From: a virus
Strand: one strand, 5' to 3'
Length of the DNA stretch: 42,602 bases
Virus record (IMG/VR): IMGVR_UViG_3300049617_000251
Span: 1 to 42,602 of that record
Part shown: piece after piece, positions 6,766 through 15,331 of the stretch
Numbering within the stretch: the first letter of the stretch is position 1
Layout: each line of letters opens with the position of its first letter
Program-made: the position numbers and the translations under genes
Notes under the pieces: generated by a model
The model's input: the letters and a program-made list of their open reading frames with translations, nothing else
Database searches by the model: none
Told to the model about the DNA's origin: nothing

Positions 6766-9021
6766 ATGAATATTGGCCGAACGTTTTATAATGGTATGGG
6801 TCAAGCAGTCGCAGAACGTACAATTCTCAGGAAAAAAGAAAACAAAGAATGGGAAACATGGGAGGATGTCGCACAAAGAGTTGCATTTGGTAATTCTCTA
6901 TTATGCAAGGACAGCCAAGAGCAAGAGCAAGAGTATGCCTTGTTACATAAGCATTTGTTAAAAGCAACAACATTGATGAGCGGAAGGCACCTTCAACATG
7001 GAGACAAAACACAGCCAGGAAGAAACATGGAGGTTTTTACAAATTGTGCCACCTCTCCTGTTAGTTTTGCTCTTTTTTATTTGTTAATGAATGGTTCAGG
7101 TGTAGGTCGTTGTTACGATGATGATATGATGTTAGTAAATTGGGACAACGCTCCAACCTTGCGATGTGTACTAGAACAAACACACTTAGATTTTGATTTT
7201 TCTGCTCACGAATCATCCCGTGACGCTAGGCATAAATACAGGGCTGGCAAGGATATACTTTGGCATTCAGTTGAGGACACCAGGGAGGGTTGGGCCAAGG
7301 CTCTGGAAATTTGGGAGAATGCTGCCTTTGAAAAAATACACAAAGACAAGTTGTTAATTTTGGATTTTTCTAAGGTTAGAGCAAAAGGCACTCCAATTGG
7401 CGGGATGCAAAATAGACCGGCAAGCGGCCCGGTGCCACTTATGAACGCATTCCACAAAGCACTGACAATTAAAGGTGCCGGACTACCTAGGTGGATGCAG
7501 GCAATGTATATCGATCATTATTTCGCTGAGTGTGTATTAGTAGGAGGAGCAAGAAGGGCAGCGAGGATGTCAACAAAAACTTGGCGGGATGAAACAGTAT
7601 TTGACTTCATAACTTTGAAAAGACCTATCGAATTTCATCAAAAGAGTGTTGATGAAATTGCCAACATGAGGAAGGATCGCAAATGTGAAGGATTTTTGTG
7701 GTCTTCCAATAATAGTGTTACTGTAGATAAAGAATTTTGGGATATGTTAGATCTAAAAAAATATAAGTCTGATTACAACTCTAAATTGGCCAGACACGCC
7801 AGAAAAGTATTTAGACAGGTCACGCAGGCGGCATATGCCGATGGCACAGGCGAGCCTGGGATTATAAATGTCGATAAGCTTAATCAAAGCGAAAAAGGAT
7901 TAGACGCTTTTGATAGCGGTTCATTCATCGGCAGCAAAAAATATAAAGTCGAAGAGGATACCGCACTGTATCTCAATAGGCTTTTCAAAAAGGCATCAAA
8001 GAAGAAAAACTACATGATTTGCAATCCGTGTGGTGAAATTTCGATTGCCATTTGGGGAGCATTTTGCACCATAGCTGATGCTGTGCCGTTTCACGCAGAC
8101 ACTTTAGACGAAGCAGAAGAATGTTTTAGAGTAATAACGAGAGCATTGATTCGTGTGAATACAATGGACAGCATTTACAAAAAAGAGGTCATTAGGACTA
8201 ATCGTATAGGTGTTGGCATTACCGGAGTTCATGAGTTTGCTTGGAAATTCTTTGGATTTGGTTTTAAAGACCTATTGGATGAAGAAAAATCTAAAAATTT
8301 CTGGATGACACTTTCCAGATTTAAGAGGGCCGTTCAAGAAGAAGCTAGAAGTTATTCCGAGAAGTATGGCTTGGTGACTCCGCATACTGATACTACCATA
8401 AAACCATCTGGGACTGTTAGTAAACTTTTTGGATTGACCGAAGGATGGCATTTGCCAACCATGCGTTGGTATTTAAGATGGGTTCAATTTTCTATAAGTG
8501 ATCCTTTGATAGAAAAGTACCAAAAGGCAGGCTATCCTTGTCGCAAACTTGAAAAATATCAAAATACAGTCATAGTTGGCTTTCCCACAATTCCTATCAT
8601 TATGGAATTAGGAATGAAAGAAAATTTGACTACTGCTGGCGAAGCTACGCCAGAGGAACAATACAGATGGTTAATGCTTGGAGAAAAGTATTGGCTCAGG
8701 GGGGTTTCTGATGATGGACAAATGCTGAAAGACAATTCGGGGAATCAAATTTCCTATACGCTAAAATACGATCCATCAAAAGTGGACTACAAACTTTTTA
8801 CTAAAACAATAAAGACCTACCAAAGTAAGGTCAAATGTTGTTCTGTAATGCCTCAAGAGGAACAAGGCAGTTATGAATACTTGCCGGAAGAGCAGGTCAC
8901 CAAGGCACAATATGAGGATGTTGTTAGACAAATTGTAAATTCCTTGCAAGAGGATGTGGATTTGGCCCACGTTGATTGTGCCAACGGTGCATGCCCGATA
9001 GACTTTAAAAAAGCAAGTTAA
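6766..9021 (+). CDS. nrdJ: Adenosylcobalamin-dependent ribonucleoside-triphosphate reductase (class II, monomeric type)
   Basis: 751 aa, close to the 739 aa of the Lactobacillus leichmannii enzyme. It reduces ribonucleotides to deoxynucleotides using a cobalamin radical. Visible catalytic features are C94 in TNCATSP, the finger-loop pair C422/E424 in NPCGE, C434 in AFCTIAD, the PSGTVSKL motif, and the C-terminal redox pair C738-x4-C743. It needs no separate radical-generating subunit but depends on vitamin B12 from the host. The start has the ribosome site AGAGGAAG. It stands between terminators, so it is probably a single-gene unit supplying dNTPs for phage replication. Confidence 0.93.
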   Translation: MNIGRTFYNGMGQAVAERTILRKKENKEWETWEDVAQRVAFGNSLLCKDSQEQEQEYALLHKHLLKATTLMSGRHLQHGDKTQPGRNMEVFTNCATSPVSFALFYLLMNGSGVGRCYDDDMMLVNWDNAPTLRCVLEQTHLDFDFSAHESSRDARHKYRAGKDILWHSVEDTREGWAKALEIWENAAFEKIHKDKLLILDFSKVRAKGTPIGGMQNRPASGPVPLMNAFHKALTIKGAGLPRWMQAMYIDHYFAECVLVGGARRAARMSTKTWRDETVFDFITLKRPIEFHQKSVDEIANMRKDRKCEGFLWSSNNSVTVDKEFWDMLDLKKYKSDYNSKLARHARKVFRQVTQAAYADGTGEPGIINVDKLNQSEKGLDAFDSGSFIGSKKYKVEEDTALYLNRLFKKASKKKNYMICNPCGEISIAIWGAFCTIADAVPFHADTLDEAEECFRVITRALIRVNTMDSIYKKEVIRTNRIGVGITGVHEFAWKFFGFGFKDLLDEEKSKNFWMTLSRFKRAVQEEARSYSEKYGLVTPHTDTTIKPSGTVSKLFGLTEGWHLPTMRWYLRWVQFSISDPLIEKYQKAGYPCRKLEKYQNTVIVGFPTIPIIMELGMKENLTTAGEATPEEQYRWLMLGEKYWLRGVSDDGQMLKDNSGNQISYTLKYDPSKVDYKLFTKTIKTYQSKVKCCSVMPQEEQGSYEYLPEEQVTKAQYEDVVRQIVNSLQEDVDLAHVDCANGACPIDFKKAS

Positions 9022-9110
9022 AGGTTGTTATAACGGCGGCGTAAAACCACAACCCGAAGGTGCTGCCTGTCGGTACTCCGACAGGCAACAGAAACATACG
9101 ACGTAAAATG
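9022..9110 (+). other. TnpB 3'-end / omega-RNA-like relic
   Basis: Immediately after nrdJ, one frame reads a TnpB-like C-terminal tail (NGGVKPQPEGAACRYSDRQ, ending TTstop). It contains a perfect 10-bp hairpin TGCCTGTCGG-TACT-CCGACAGGCA at 9064-9087. The same CGG-TACT-CCG hairpin top occurs at 31432-31441. No tnpB body is present. Interpreted as the remaining 3' end of a lost or trimmed IS200/IS605-type tnpB. Confidence 0.4.
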
Positions 9111-9129
9111 GTATTTGTGCATTTTCAAG

Positions 9130-9194
9130 AAGGCCGATCAAGCTGCTTGTCCGGTATCATCGTCTCCATAAAATAGCATTGCTGATGGCCTTTT
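9130..9194 (+). terminator. Possible terminator-like stem before the 9209 gene
   Basis: AAGGCC-GATCA-AGC pairs with GC-TGAT-GGCCTT across a long loop, with small bulges, followed by TTTTG. It could terminate nrdJ transcription or act as a leader structure, since the ribosome site GAGGAG begins 5 nt later. Confidence 0.35.
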
Positions 9195-9208
9195 GTGAGG
9201 AGACGACC

Positions 9209-9784
9209 ATGACACCGTTCGAGAAATTGCAGGAAGCCGCCGCCGCAGGCCACGCAAATCTGGGAGACAGTAGTCTCAATTCTTCCCCACAGATTGCCGC
9301 TGCCAAGGAAATTGATCAATTCCTACAGGACTTGGTTCGTTACTTTCAAGTGGAGAACGGCAATACGAAGTCGTGCGGATGTTTCAGGGCATCAGTTCCT
9401 AGGAATAAATGGTGGAAAGGTTTCGGTGAGTTAAGCGGCAGGTATTGGGGTCAAATTAAAAGGGGAGCGTTCAAAAGAAAACTTGATTTTTTAATTGATA
9501 TAGAGTATGCTTGGAATTTGTTCTTGCAACAAGAAAGAGAATGTGCCATGACGGAAATCCCAATTTATTTTGCTGAAACAGGTAGAAAAAAAGGCACGGC
9601 ATCCTTGGATCGCATTGATAGTTCTAAAGGTTATATTAAAGGAAATGTTTGGTGGGTGCATAAAGATGTTAATTTGGCCAAAAGTTTTTTTGAGTTAAAA
9701 CACTTTGTTTCTTTGTGTGAATGTGTGGCAAAATGCAGAAATAAAATACTAAACAATGCTCTATCAATTCTACAATCAACTTAA
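9209..9784 (+). CDS. HNH-like homing endonuclease with a foreign N-terminal segment
   Basis: 191 aa, start set by GAGGAG 5 nt upstream. Residues from about 51 on match a phage endonuclease type with the order NTKSCGC, KGFGELSGRYWGQI, YAWNLFLQQ, CAMTEIPI, ASLDRIDSSKGYIKGNV and WVHKDVN. The DRIDSSKGY and GNVWWVHKDVN segments form the catalytic HNH-like core. Residues 1-49 (MTPFEKLQEAAAAGHANL...) are Ala-rich, GC-rich and unlike that family. The base composition drops sharply near 9400. The gene therefore looks like the 5' end of another gene joined to the body of an endonuclease. Confidence 0.75.
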   Translation: MTPFEKLQEAAAAGHANLGDSSLNSSPQIAAAKEIDQFLQDLVRYFQVENGNTKSCGCFRASVPRNKWWKGFGELSGRYWGQIKRGAFKRKLDFLIDIEYAWNLFLQQERECAMTEIPIYFAETGRKKGTASLDRIDSSKGYIKGNVWWVHKDVNLAKSFFELKHFVSLCECVAKCRNKILNNALSILQST

Positions 9785-9794
9785 GGAGTCACAA

Positions 9795-10097
9795 ATGGTT
9801 AAGCCAATTACGCCACATGAGGTTGTTGGCAAAAAGAAAGAGATGCTTCCAGATTGCGTACTGGAAGCATTCAATGAGCTTATTGCTAAATACTTTAGTA
9901 ATGGTACAGCTACATTCGAACAAAATGAGGCGGTTGATCTTATCAGTAGAAAACTAGCAAAAACACGGCAATATGTTTTTGACAACAATTACTTGGATGT
10001 GGAAGAAATCTACGAAAAAGCCGGATGGAAAGTGGAATATGACAATTCTGGTCACAACGAAAATTATCCTGCAACATTTACATTCAGGGACATCTAA
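9795..10097 (+). CDS. Conserved phage protein of unknown function, 100 aa
   Basis: The start at 9795 has a good ribosome site (AAGGAG, 7 nt upstream), so it replaces upstream in-frame starts. The protein reads MVKPITPHEVV...LPDCVLEAFNELIAKYF...LDVEEIYEKAGWKVEYD...YPATFTF. I recall this arrangement (an ITPxEV start and a GWKVEYD segment) as a widespread small phage protein without a known role. It is soluble and mixed alpha/beta by composition, and lies between a homing endonuclease and pyrG. Confidence 0.8.
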   Translation: MVKPITPHEVVGKKKEMLPDCVLEAFNELIAKYFSNGTATFEQNEAVDLISRKLAKTRQYVFDNNYLDVEEIYEKAGWKVEYDNSGHNENYPATFTFRDI

Positions 10098-10129
10098 AAC
10101 GGTCGCTGCTTATCAAAAGAGATTGAATA

Positions 10130-11761
10130 ATGTGTAAATATATTGTTGTGGTAGGTGGTGTTATAAGTGGGGCCGGTAAGGGCATCTCGGCTGCAAGCAT
10201 TGGCTTGCTTCTTAATTTGCGTGGACTTAAAGTCCAGCCAATTAAGTTTGATCCGTATTACAACTCCAATGCAGGCGTATTAGCTCCCCGTGAACACGGT
10301 GAGGTTTTTCTGTGTGATGACGGCAGCGAAACCGATCTTGATCTTGGTCACTATGAACGTATCATCAATATCAACGTCTCCCGTCGCAACATTTTGACAA
10401 CCGGCACGTTGTTCAAAGAGATATTTCATGACGAAGAAGATGGTAAGTTTTTAGGCCAAACCATTCAAGTTATTCCTCATGTGACAGACAAGATTCAGCA
10501 AAAGTTGCTAGATCTTGGCAAAGATGCAGACATTGTAATTGTAGAGATCGGCGGCACTGTAGGCGATATTGAGAGCCAGCCCTACTTGGCAGCGGTTCGT
10601 CAATTCAAACAAAAGAACTGGGATGATGTATTGGTCGTTATGGTGGCACCTATCTTATGGGTTCCGACGATCAAGGAGTTCAAAACCAAACCGCTTCAAC
10701 AAAGCATTCAAACTCTACAAGGGTTCGGTTTACAGCCAGAGATATTGTTTTGCCGTATTGATCGGCCAATGCCAACGAAGATTCTTGATAAAATCAGCAG
10801 CCTAACCAACGTGCCCCGTGAAGCTATTTTTGATGCACCAGACGTGCAGACCATATATCAAGTGCCTATCTCGTTTTATGATCGGCATGTAGACGATCTG
10901 ATTGCAGACAAGTTTCACCTGAAAAGGAACGGATGTCGTATCTATAAGTATAGGGATTTAGTAGAAAAATACGTCAGCACGGAAATGCCTAGTGTTGAAA
11001 TTGCTGTAGTTGGCAAGTATGACAATTGTGACGAGGCTTATCTTTCACTAAAAGAAGCCATCTATCATGCTGCCGTCAGCCTTAATGTAAAGGCCAATAT
11101 TCATTGGATTTCTGCCGAAGAAATAGACCAGGCCAAAGATATGCGTGGTGTCTGGCCACGTTTTGAGGGCATTCACGGAGTGATTGTGCCTGGCGGCTTC
11201 GATGTGCGTGGAGTTGAAGGGAAAATCAAGGCTATCAAATACGTCAGGGAAAAAAAGATTCCTTTCCTGGGCATTTGTTTGGGGCTTCAATGTGCAGTTA
11301 TTGAATACATGAGAAGCCGTGGTATAACTCAGGCTAACAGCGAGGAATTTGATCCGCAAGGACCGCACAAGGTCATTCACCTTGTCAAAGGTCACCAGGG
11401 GTCAACCGGGAAGCTTAGCACGATGAGGCTAGGGGCCTACGATTGTGAATTAGTAAAAGACAGTTTGGCAATGGATCTGTACAAAAAGAAATTGATCGGT
11501 GAGCGGCATCGTCATCATTTTGAGGTCAATCCTTTTTATGCGGATAATCCAGAGTTTTCCACAAAAGGCTTTAAGGTATCAGGCCGAGAGCCAATTAGCG
11601 GCCTAATTGAAGTTATGGAAATGGATCGAAGCGTCCATCCATTCTTTATTGCTTTTCAAGGACACGTTGAGTTTAAGTCAAGATTAACAAATCCATCACC
11701 CCCCTTTGTTGGATTAATGTCAGCAGCAATTAATAGAAAAAATATTGAAAAAGAAGAATAA
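10130..11761 (+). CDS. pyrG: CTP synthase
   Basis: 543 aa, a usual full length. The N-terminal synthetase domain has GGVISGAGKG, KFDPYYN, EHGEVF, DDGSETDLDLGHYER and EIGGTVGDIES. The C-terminal class I glutamine amidotransferase domain has GICLGLQ with nucleophile C383, HHFEVNP and the H-x-E pair in GHVEF. It converts UTP to CTP with glutamine nitrogen. The P-loop variant GAGKG and YYNSNAG differ from the common bacterial forms (SLGKG, YLNVDPG), so it belongs to a divergent branch. With nrdJ it indicates phage control of nucleotide supply. Confidence 0.95.
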   Translation: MCKYIVVVGGVISGAGKGISAASIGLLLNLRGLKVQPIKFDPYYNSNAGVLAPREHGEVFLCDDGSETDLDLGHYERIININVSRRNILTTGTLFKEIFHDEEDGKFLGQTIQVIPHVTDKIQQKLLDLGKDADIVIVEIGGTVGDIESQPYLAAVRQFKQKNWDDVLVVMVAPILWVPTIKEFKTKPLQQSIQTLQGFGLQPEILFCRIDRPMPTKILDKISSLTNVPREAIFDAPDVQTIYQVPISFYDRHVDDLIADKFHLKRNGCRIYKYRDLVEKYVSTEMPSVEIAVVGKYDNCDEAYLSLKEAIYHAAVSLNVKANIHWISAEEIDQAKDMRGVWPRFEGIHGVIVPGGFDVRGVEGKIKAIKYVREKKIPFLGICLGLQCAVIEYMRSRGITQANSEEFDPQGPHKVIHLVKGHQGSTGKLSTMRLGAYDCELVKDSLAMDLYKKKLIGERHRHHFEVNPFYADNPEFSTKGFKVSGREPISGLIEVMEMDRSVHPFFIAFQGHVEFKSRLTNPSPPFVGLMSAAINRKNIEKEE

Positions 11762-11777
11762 AATTCCTCCTCACGCA

Positions 11778-11806
11778 ACTATTGTATAGGCAGGATACAT
11801 AATGGT
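11778..11806 (+). promoter_or_regulatory. Imperfect hairpin with TACATAA box before start codon
   Basis: ACTATTGTAT (11778-11787) pairs with 11797-11806 at nine of ten positions including two G-U pairs, ending directly before the ATG at 11807. TACATAA (11796-11802) lies 4 nt before the ATG, matching the shared late-promoter pattern. Confidence 0.4.
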
Positions 11807-12256
11807 ATGAAAATCAAGTTTAAGGAATACCTTCTAAATGAAGGCAAACAATTCTTGGCAGATCGAGTCAAGGATGTTTTAGATGCAGTTGAAGACTTGA
11901 TCTCGGCAGGAAAGCAAGTGGGAGCAAGGCAACTTCTTCGCAATTCTGAAGGCATCGTCAATCAAATCAGAAATATTCTTCATCAAAGCTGGACTCGAAC
12001 CGACTACAAGTCGCTGCGAATGCTGCAAAAGTGCGGCGTTGCCATCATGAAAACCATCGATGAGAAAGGTGATCTTCGTGAAACCCTACAAAGTGTGCGG
12101 CTAGAAATGAAGAAGCTCATGAAGAAACTCGGACAGCCTGTCAAGACAGAACCAGAAGAAGAGCCAGAGCCGACACAACCGCCACCGCCACAACAACCTC
12201 AACCTCAGCAGCAACCACAGCCCCAAGGTGATGAGCAGCCTCAAATGTCACAATAG
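11807..12256 (+). CDS. Internal head protein candidate with capsid-targeting N-terminus
   Basis: 149 aa. MKIKFKEYLLNEGKQF resembles the T4 capsid-targeting sequence, and LLNE followed by G fits the gp21 cleavage rule. Residues 20-105 are predicted helical (KDVLDAVEDLISAGKQVGARQLLRN...). The C-terminal 40 residues are a Pro/Gln/Glu low-complexity tail. It has its own late-promoter-like box. Probably packaged in the head and trimmed during maturation; what it does after injection is unknown. Same start style as the genes at 2204 and 40527. Confidence 0.7.
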   Translation: MKIKFKEYLLNEGKQFLADRVKDVLDAVEDLISAGKQVGARQLLRNSEGIVNQIRNILHQSWTRTDYKSLRMLQKCGVAIMKTIDEKGDLRETLQSVRLEMKKLMKKLGQPVKTEPEEEPEPTQPPPPQQPQPQQQPQPQGDEQPQMSQ

Positions 12257-12271
12257 TTACTCTTTTAAGAC

Positions 12272-12793
12272 ATGGAAATAGAAGATATTACAGCTAATCT
12301 AAATAAGAAGAAAAAGAAAAATTCTGGAACTAAGGGAAAACGCACAGAAAGAAGTCTCTGCAAGATACTTTCTGAAAGATTCGGACCAGGGTTCAGCCGT
12401 ACTATTGGTTCTGGAAATCGTGTGTGGCAAGTTGGTAATATGCCTAAATGTGCCCAAGACACCTTTACAGGTGATATTGTAACACCTGAAGGATTTCTAT
12501 GGACATTTGAGAGTAAGGGTGGGTACGATATTGATTTCAACTCTATCTTTGGCGGCGGCAGTGCTGAACTTGATTCTTTTATCAAACAAGTAGAACTAGA
12601 AGGCAATCGCACTGGCAGGAAACCAGTCATTGCCTGGAAGAAAGACAGACGCCCCTGGCTAGTGATATTGAAGACAGCAGATCTCAACAAAACGGATTGG
12701 CCGTTCCGATTCATTTATCGGGATTGGTCCGTGATAGCTCTGAATGACTTCTTGACAGCCGAGGATTCATATTTTCTCAAAAGGTCCGGGTAA
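12272..12793 (+). CDS. PD-(D/E)XK nuclease, Holliday-junction-resolvase-like
   Basis: 173 aa. A basic N-terminus (KKKKKNSGTKGKRTER) precedes a helix with E26. D68 in FTGDIV and E80-x-K82 in TFESKGG follow, the order and spacing of the PD-(D/E)XK fold seen in archaeal Hjc-like resolvases and related phage nucleases. It also has a conserved-looking GRKPVIAWKKDRRPWLVIL strand pair. A role in resolving recombination or replication branches would suit the neighbouring recombination genes. The fold is fairly sure, the exact substrate is not. Its 3' end overlaps the convergent gene on the other strand by 27 nt. Confidence 0.65.
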   Translation: MEIEDITANLNKKKKKNSGTKGKRTERSLCKILSERFGPGFSRTIGSGNRVWQVGNMPKCAQDTFTGDIVTPEGFLWTFESKGGYDIDFNSIFGGGSAELDSFIKQVELEGNRTGRKPVIAWKKDRRPWLVILKTADLNKTDWPFRFIYRDWSVIALNDFLTAEDSYFLKRSG

Positions 12794-13069
12794 GCCAGCA
12801 AGATGTTTTTTGGTCGTATTTCTTACAAACTCATGATGTTCAGCATTGGTTTTTTTGTAATCTTCGACCTTTTCAGGGTGTCTCCAGATGTCTTCGATTT
12901 GTGCTGCCATGTGCAGCACGGCACCATAGCCAAACTTCTTGCACAGCATATTCAGTGCCTTGATAAGTCCAGCATCTCTTTGCCAGCTAACCATTTCAGG
13001 GGGCCAGGCATTCAGAGATTCGAGCAGGGTTTTATCTTCAACACCGTCAAACGCATGAGACTTATGCAT
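12767..13069 (-). CDS. Unknown protein, 100 aa, coupled to the ART/HD gene
   Basis: MHKSHAFDGVEDKTLLESL... is a soluble, mostly helical protein with segments ALNMLCKKFGYGAVLHMAAQIEDIW and TNAEHHEFVRN. I do not recognise a family. Its ATG shares one base with the TGA of the upstream ART/HD gene (TGATG), with TTGGAGAG upstream, so translation is probably coupled. A functional partner of the fusion protein is a reasonable inference from this coupling only. Confidence 0.7.
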   Translation of the reverse strand: MHKSHAFDGVEDKTLLESLNAWPPEMVSWQRDAGLIKALNMLCKKFGYGAVLHMAAQIEDIWRHPEKVEDYKKTNAEHHEFVRNTTKKHLAGLPGPFEKI

Positions 13070-14316
13070 CACACTCTCCAAATAAGTTGCTTTGCCGTCT
13101 TGGTGGAAAAAAACTTGGGATCGGGAGTAATTCCAACCATTGGCAGATCAAGCCGGTCTGCATCCCAACACGTTCCAATGGTAGGATCTTCAGAAACCTT
13201 CCCATCATTGTGAAAGCGACAGGCATACAGTAGCTTTTCGAGTCGGTCGCCGTCAAGAGGAATCAGATTCATGTTCTTCTTGATCCAATCAGCGGCCCGG
13301 TGGCCATGCCCAGGGTCTTCATTCTCGTTTTCACGCTTGCAATCATGGCAAACGGCGAAGAGTCGGCAAACTTCCTCGTCGGCGTTATTAATTCTGCAAA
13401 TCGTGATGGTATTGCTTTCGACACGTTCCCAGTGTTCTGGACCATGATGGGTAGTTCTCAATGGCAACACGAATTGTTTCTTGGTTTCGTTCAGGATATT
13501 TTCGAGCCAGTCGGGCCGTTGCAAAGAAGTGACAATCACTTGTTTTTTGACACTTCTTGGGAATGTGACGACCTCATATTCACCTCTCCTGAGAAAGACA
13601 GCGGTAATATCTTCCTTTTTGATGACGCCTCTGACAACATTCCACTTTGGATGGTTGAATCTCCTGGCAAACCAACGGGCTTTGGCTGGTGACAAGCTCC
13701 AAGCGTAGCCTTGACGGTTACGGGTCTGATAGCCACGGTAGACGACAACCTCATTGGGAAGGTTTTTGAAGAAGGCTTTTTCATCCTTGTTCATCATCTG
13801 GCGTGGACCATTACTTGCGGGACGCCCCAGCAGAAGATAATGGATGATTTTCTTGTATTGCCACATGTTTTCCGTATCGGTCCAGAGGTCAGCCAGAGTT
13901 GACCAATAATCTGCATCGGACAAATGGCACATGTGTTGCATGAAGATATCAAATCGGTAAGGTCGCTCGTATAGCCAGATGGCTCCGCTGAAATTTCCGT
14001 CTTTGATTCTCTGATCAATGTATTCTTGTTTGACTTTCAGCTGCTCATTGTACATGGCGTGCAACTGTTCTGAATAAGAGATGTCAAAGACGAGGGGGTG
14101 TTTCAGCATGGGGCCAAGGGGGCCTGCCTTCATGATGTATCGCTTCAGGTCGGGATGGAGATCTTCTTTACGCTTCAGGACTTCATCAATTGAAAGCATG
14201 GTTCGCTCGTAGCATACTAGGTTGTACCGTTTGCTTTCCTTGGGCATGTGAGAAAGGTCACGGCGTTTTGTCAAAAGCCAGCCTTGTTGGCGACCTCTTT
14301 CAGCATTATACCACAA
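13069..14316 (-). CDS. ADP-ribosyltransferase-like / HD-phosphohydrolase fusion protein
   Basis: 415 aa from the first ATG; starts at 14247 (MPKESK) or 14199 (MLSIDE) are possible as no clear ribosome site decides. Residues 190-250 carry the R-S-E signature of arginine-type ADP-ribosyltransferases: R194 in VVVYRG, S207 in YAWSLSPAKARWFA and E246-x-E248 in RRGEYEVV. Residues 288-400 form an HD domain: H295 in HGPEHWERV, H324-D325 in AVCHDCKREN, GHGHRAA and D386 in CWDADRLDL. T4 phages use ADP-ribosyltransferases (Alt, ModA, ModB) to modify host RNA polymerase and other proteins. A fusion to an HD hydrolase is not something I know from them. Function is inferred from domains only. Confidence 0.68.
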   Translation of the reverse strand: MWYNAERGRQQGWLLTKRRDLSHMPKESKRYNLVCYERTMLSIDEVLKRKEDLHPDLKRYIMKAGPLGPMLKHPLVFDISYSEQLHAMYNEQLKVKQEYIDQRIKDGNFSGAIWLYERPYRFDIFMQHMCHLSDADYWSTLADLWTDTENMWQYKKIIHYLLLGRPASNGPRQMMNKDEKAFFKNLPNEVVVYRGYQTRNRQGYAWSLSPAKARWFARRFNHPKWNVVRGVIKKEDITAVFLRRGEYEVVTFPRSVKKQVIVTSLQRPDWLENILNETKKQFVLPLRTTHHGPEHWERVESNTITICRINNADEEVCRLFAVCHDCKRENENEDPGHGHRAADWIKKNMNLIPLDGDRLEKLLYACRFHNDGKVSEDPTIGTCWDADRLDLPMVGITPDPKFFSTKTAKQLIWRV

Positions 14317-14416
14317 AAATCTGTTGTGTGAAGTGGCTACTCGTCTATTTTCAAGAGTTGCGTGGCTGCCATGTGACTTCTGTGCCTCGTTCTAAGGTGA
14401 ATCTAACAACAGCACA

Positions 14417-14453
14417 CACACACAAAAGCAGTCACTGACTGCCTTTGTGTGTG
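14417..14453. terminator. Long palindrome, possible terminator
   Basis: CACACACAAA and GCAGTCA pair with TGACTGC and TTTGTGTG with a single mismatch, giving about 17 bp, 14 nt past the stop of the 14467-15306 gene. It lacks a clear U-run on either strand. Termination or RNA stabilisation are both possible. Confidence 0.45.
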
Positions 14454-14466
14454 AGAAATTAGTTTC

Positions 14467-15306
14467 TTACAACTTATTACCGCAGGCACCACAGAAGCGG
14501 TCAGCTTTTCTTGCTCGTCTTGCACCGCAACGAGTGCAGTATTCCTCACTTGAAGATGATACTACAACTGGGCATGCATTGTCAATTCCTTTAAGCACCA
14601 ATCGTATCGTAACAAAATCACTTTCTGAGTCAAACCATTCTTCTCTGAAAGTTTGTCCAGTTGATCCACCTTCTATGGTGCAACCTTCATTGAAAGACAT
14701 GTTGCTCGCCGTGCCAACAGGGTTGCTTAGATTTGGCCACACGTCACTGGCGGCTTTGTTGCTCCAGCTTCCTGATGCTTCTGGTGAATTGCTGCAAGTT
14801 CTAAGTAAAGACCCTGGATTGCTATTACCACACCATGTTGTGTATGGATGAGGCCAAGGAGTCGGATGTGGCAATATGACAGGTGACGATGGTGGATAAT
14901 AGTGATGATGATGGTGATGCTCTTCGGTAGGCCACTTGCAAGGAGGCGTGTAGTGGGCCTTTTCCAAATAGAATCTAGCCTGGATAACACCTTTTGATCC
15001 ATCGCTGTTATCGTTTTTGCCATGATCGATAGCTTCTGGACTGTCAATAGACACGAATTTGAAACATCTATCCTTGTCAAAATGACGATGGATGTCAATG
15101 GCACTATGGGCAGGAATAATGTAACCTGGCCCGCTTACGTCTTCCCCGTCGATTGAAAATTTGACGAGGGATCTTCGGGAATTTTTATTGCGTAGACGTA
15201 AACTATATTCAGATCCTAATGGGATCGGAATTATACCGTCTTTTCTTTCTGATTGTGGTTTGCCGTTTACGAGGATGCAAAGTACGAAGTGATTGCTGTA
15301 CACCAT
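14467..15306 (-). CDS. Unknown protein with C-terminal zinc ribbon, 279 aa
   Basis: The ribosome site AAGGAGAG precedes the ATG. Residues 1-115 look like a beta-sandwich domain (LCILVNGKPQSE, GSEYSLRLRNKNSRRSLVKFSIDGEDV, PGYIIPAHSAIDI). A His/Pro/Tyr linker (EEHHHHHHYYPP) follows at about 129-140. A second region rich in Ser and Gly comes next, and the C-terminus has a zinc ribbon CTRCG...CGACG (about 257-276). I recall similar N-terminal domains in bacterial proteins but no function. The histidine run might bind metal. It is followed by the palindrome at 14417-14453. Confidence 0.75.
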   Translation of the reverse strand: MVYSNHFVLCILVNGKPQSERKDGIIPIPLGSEYSLRLRNKNSRRSLVKFSIDGEDVSGPGYIIPAHSAIDIHRHFDKDRCFKFVSIDSPEAIDHGKNDNSDGSKGVIQARFYLEKAHYTPPCKWPTEEHHHHHHYYPPSSPVILPHPTPWPHPYTTWCGNSNPGSLLRTCSNSPEASGSWSNKAASDVWPNLSNPVGTASNMSFNEGCTIEGGSTGQTFREEWFDSESDFVTIRLVLKGIDNACPVVVSSSSEEYCTRCGARRARKADRFCGACGNKL

Positions 15307-15331
15307 AACTCTCCTTTTCGTTAAAACCCTA

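Noticed and set aside
12803-13213. 136-codon plus-strand frame
   Set aside because: It lies opposite two well-supported coupled minus-strand genes and has no motif.
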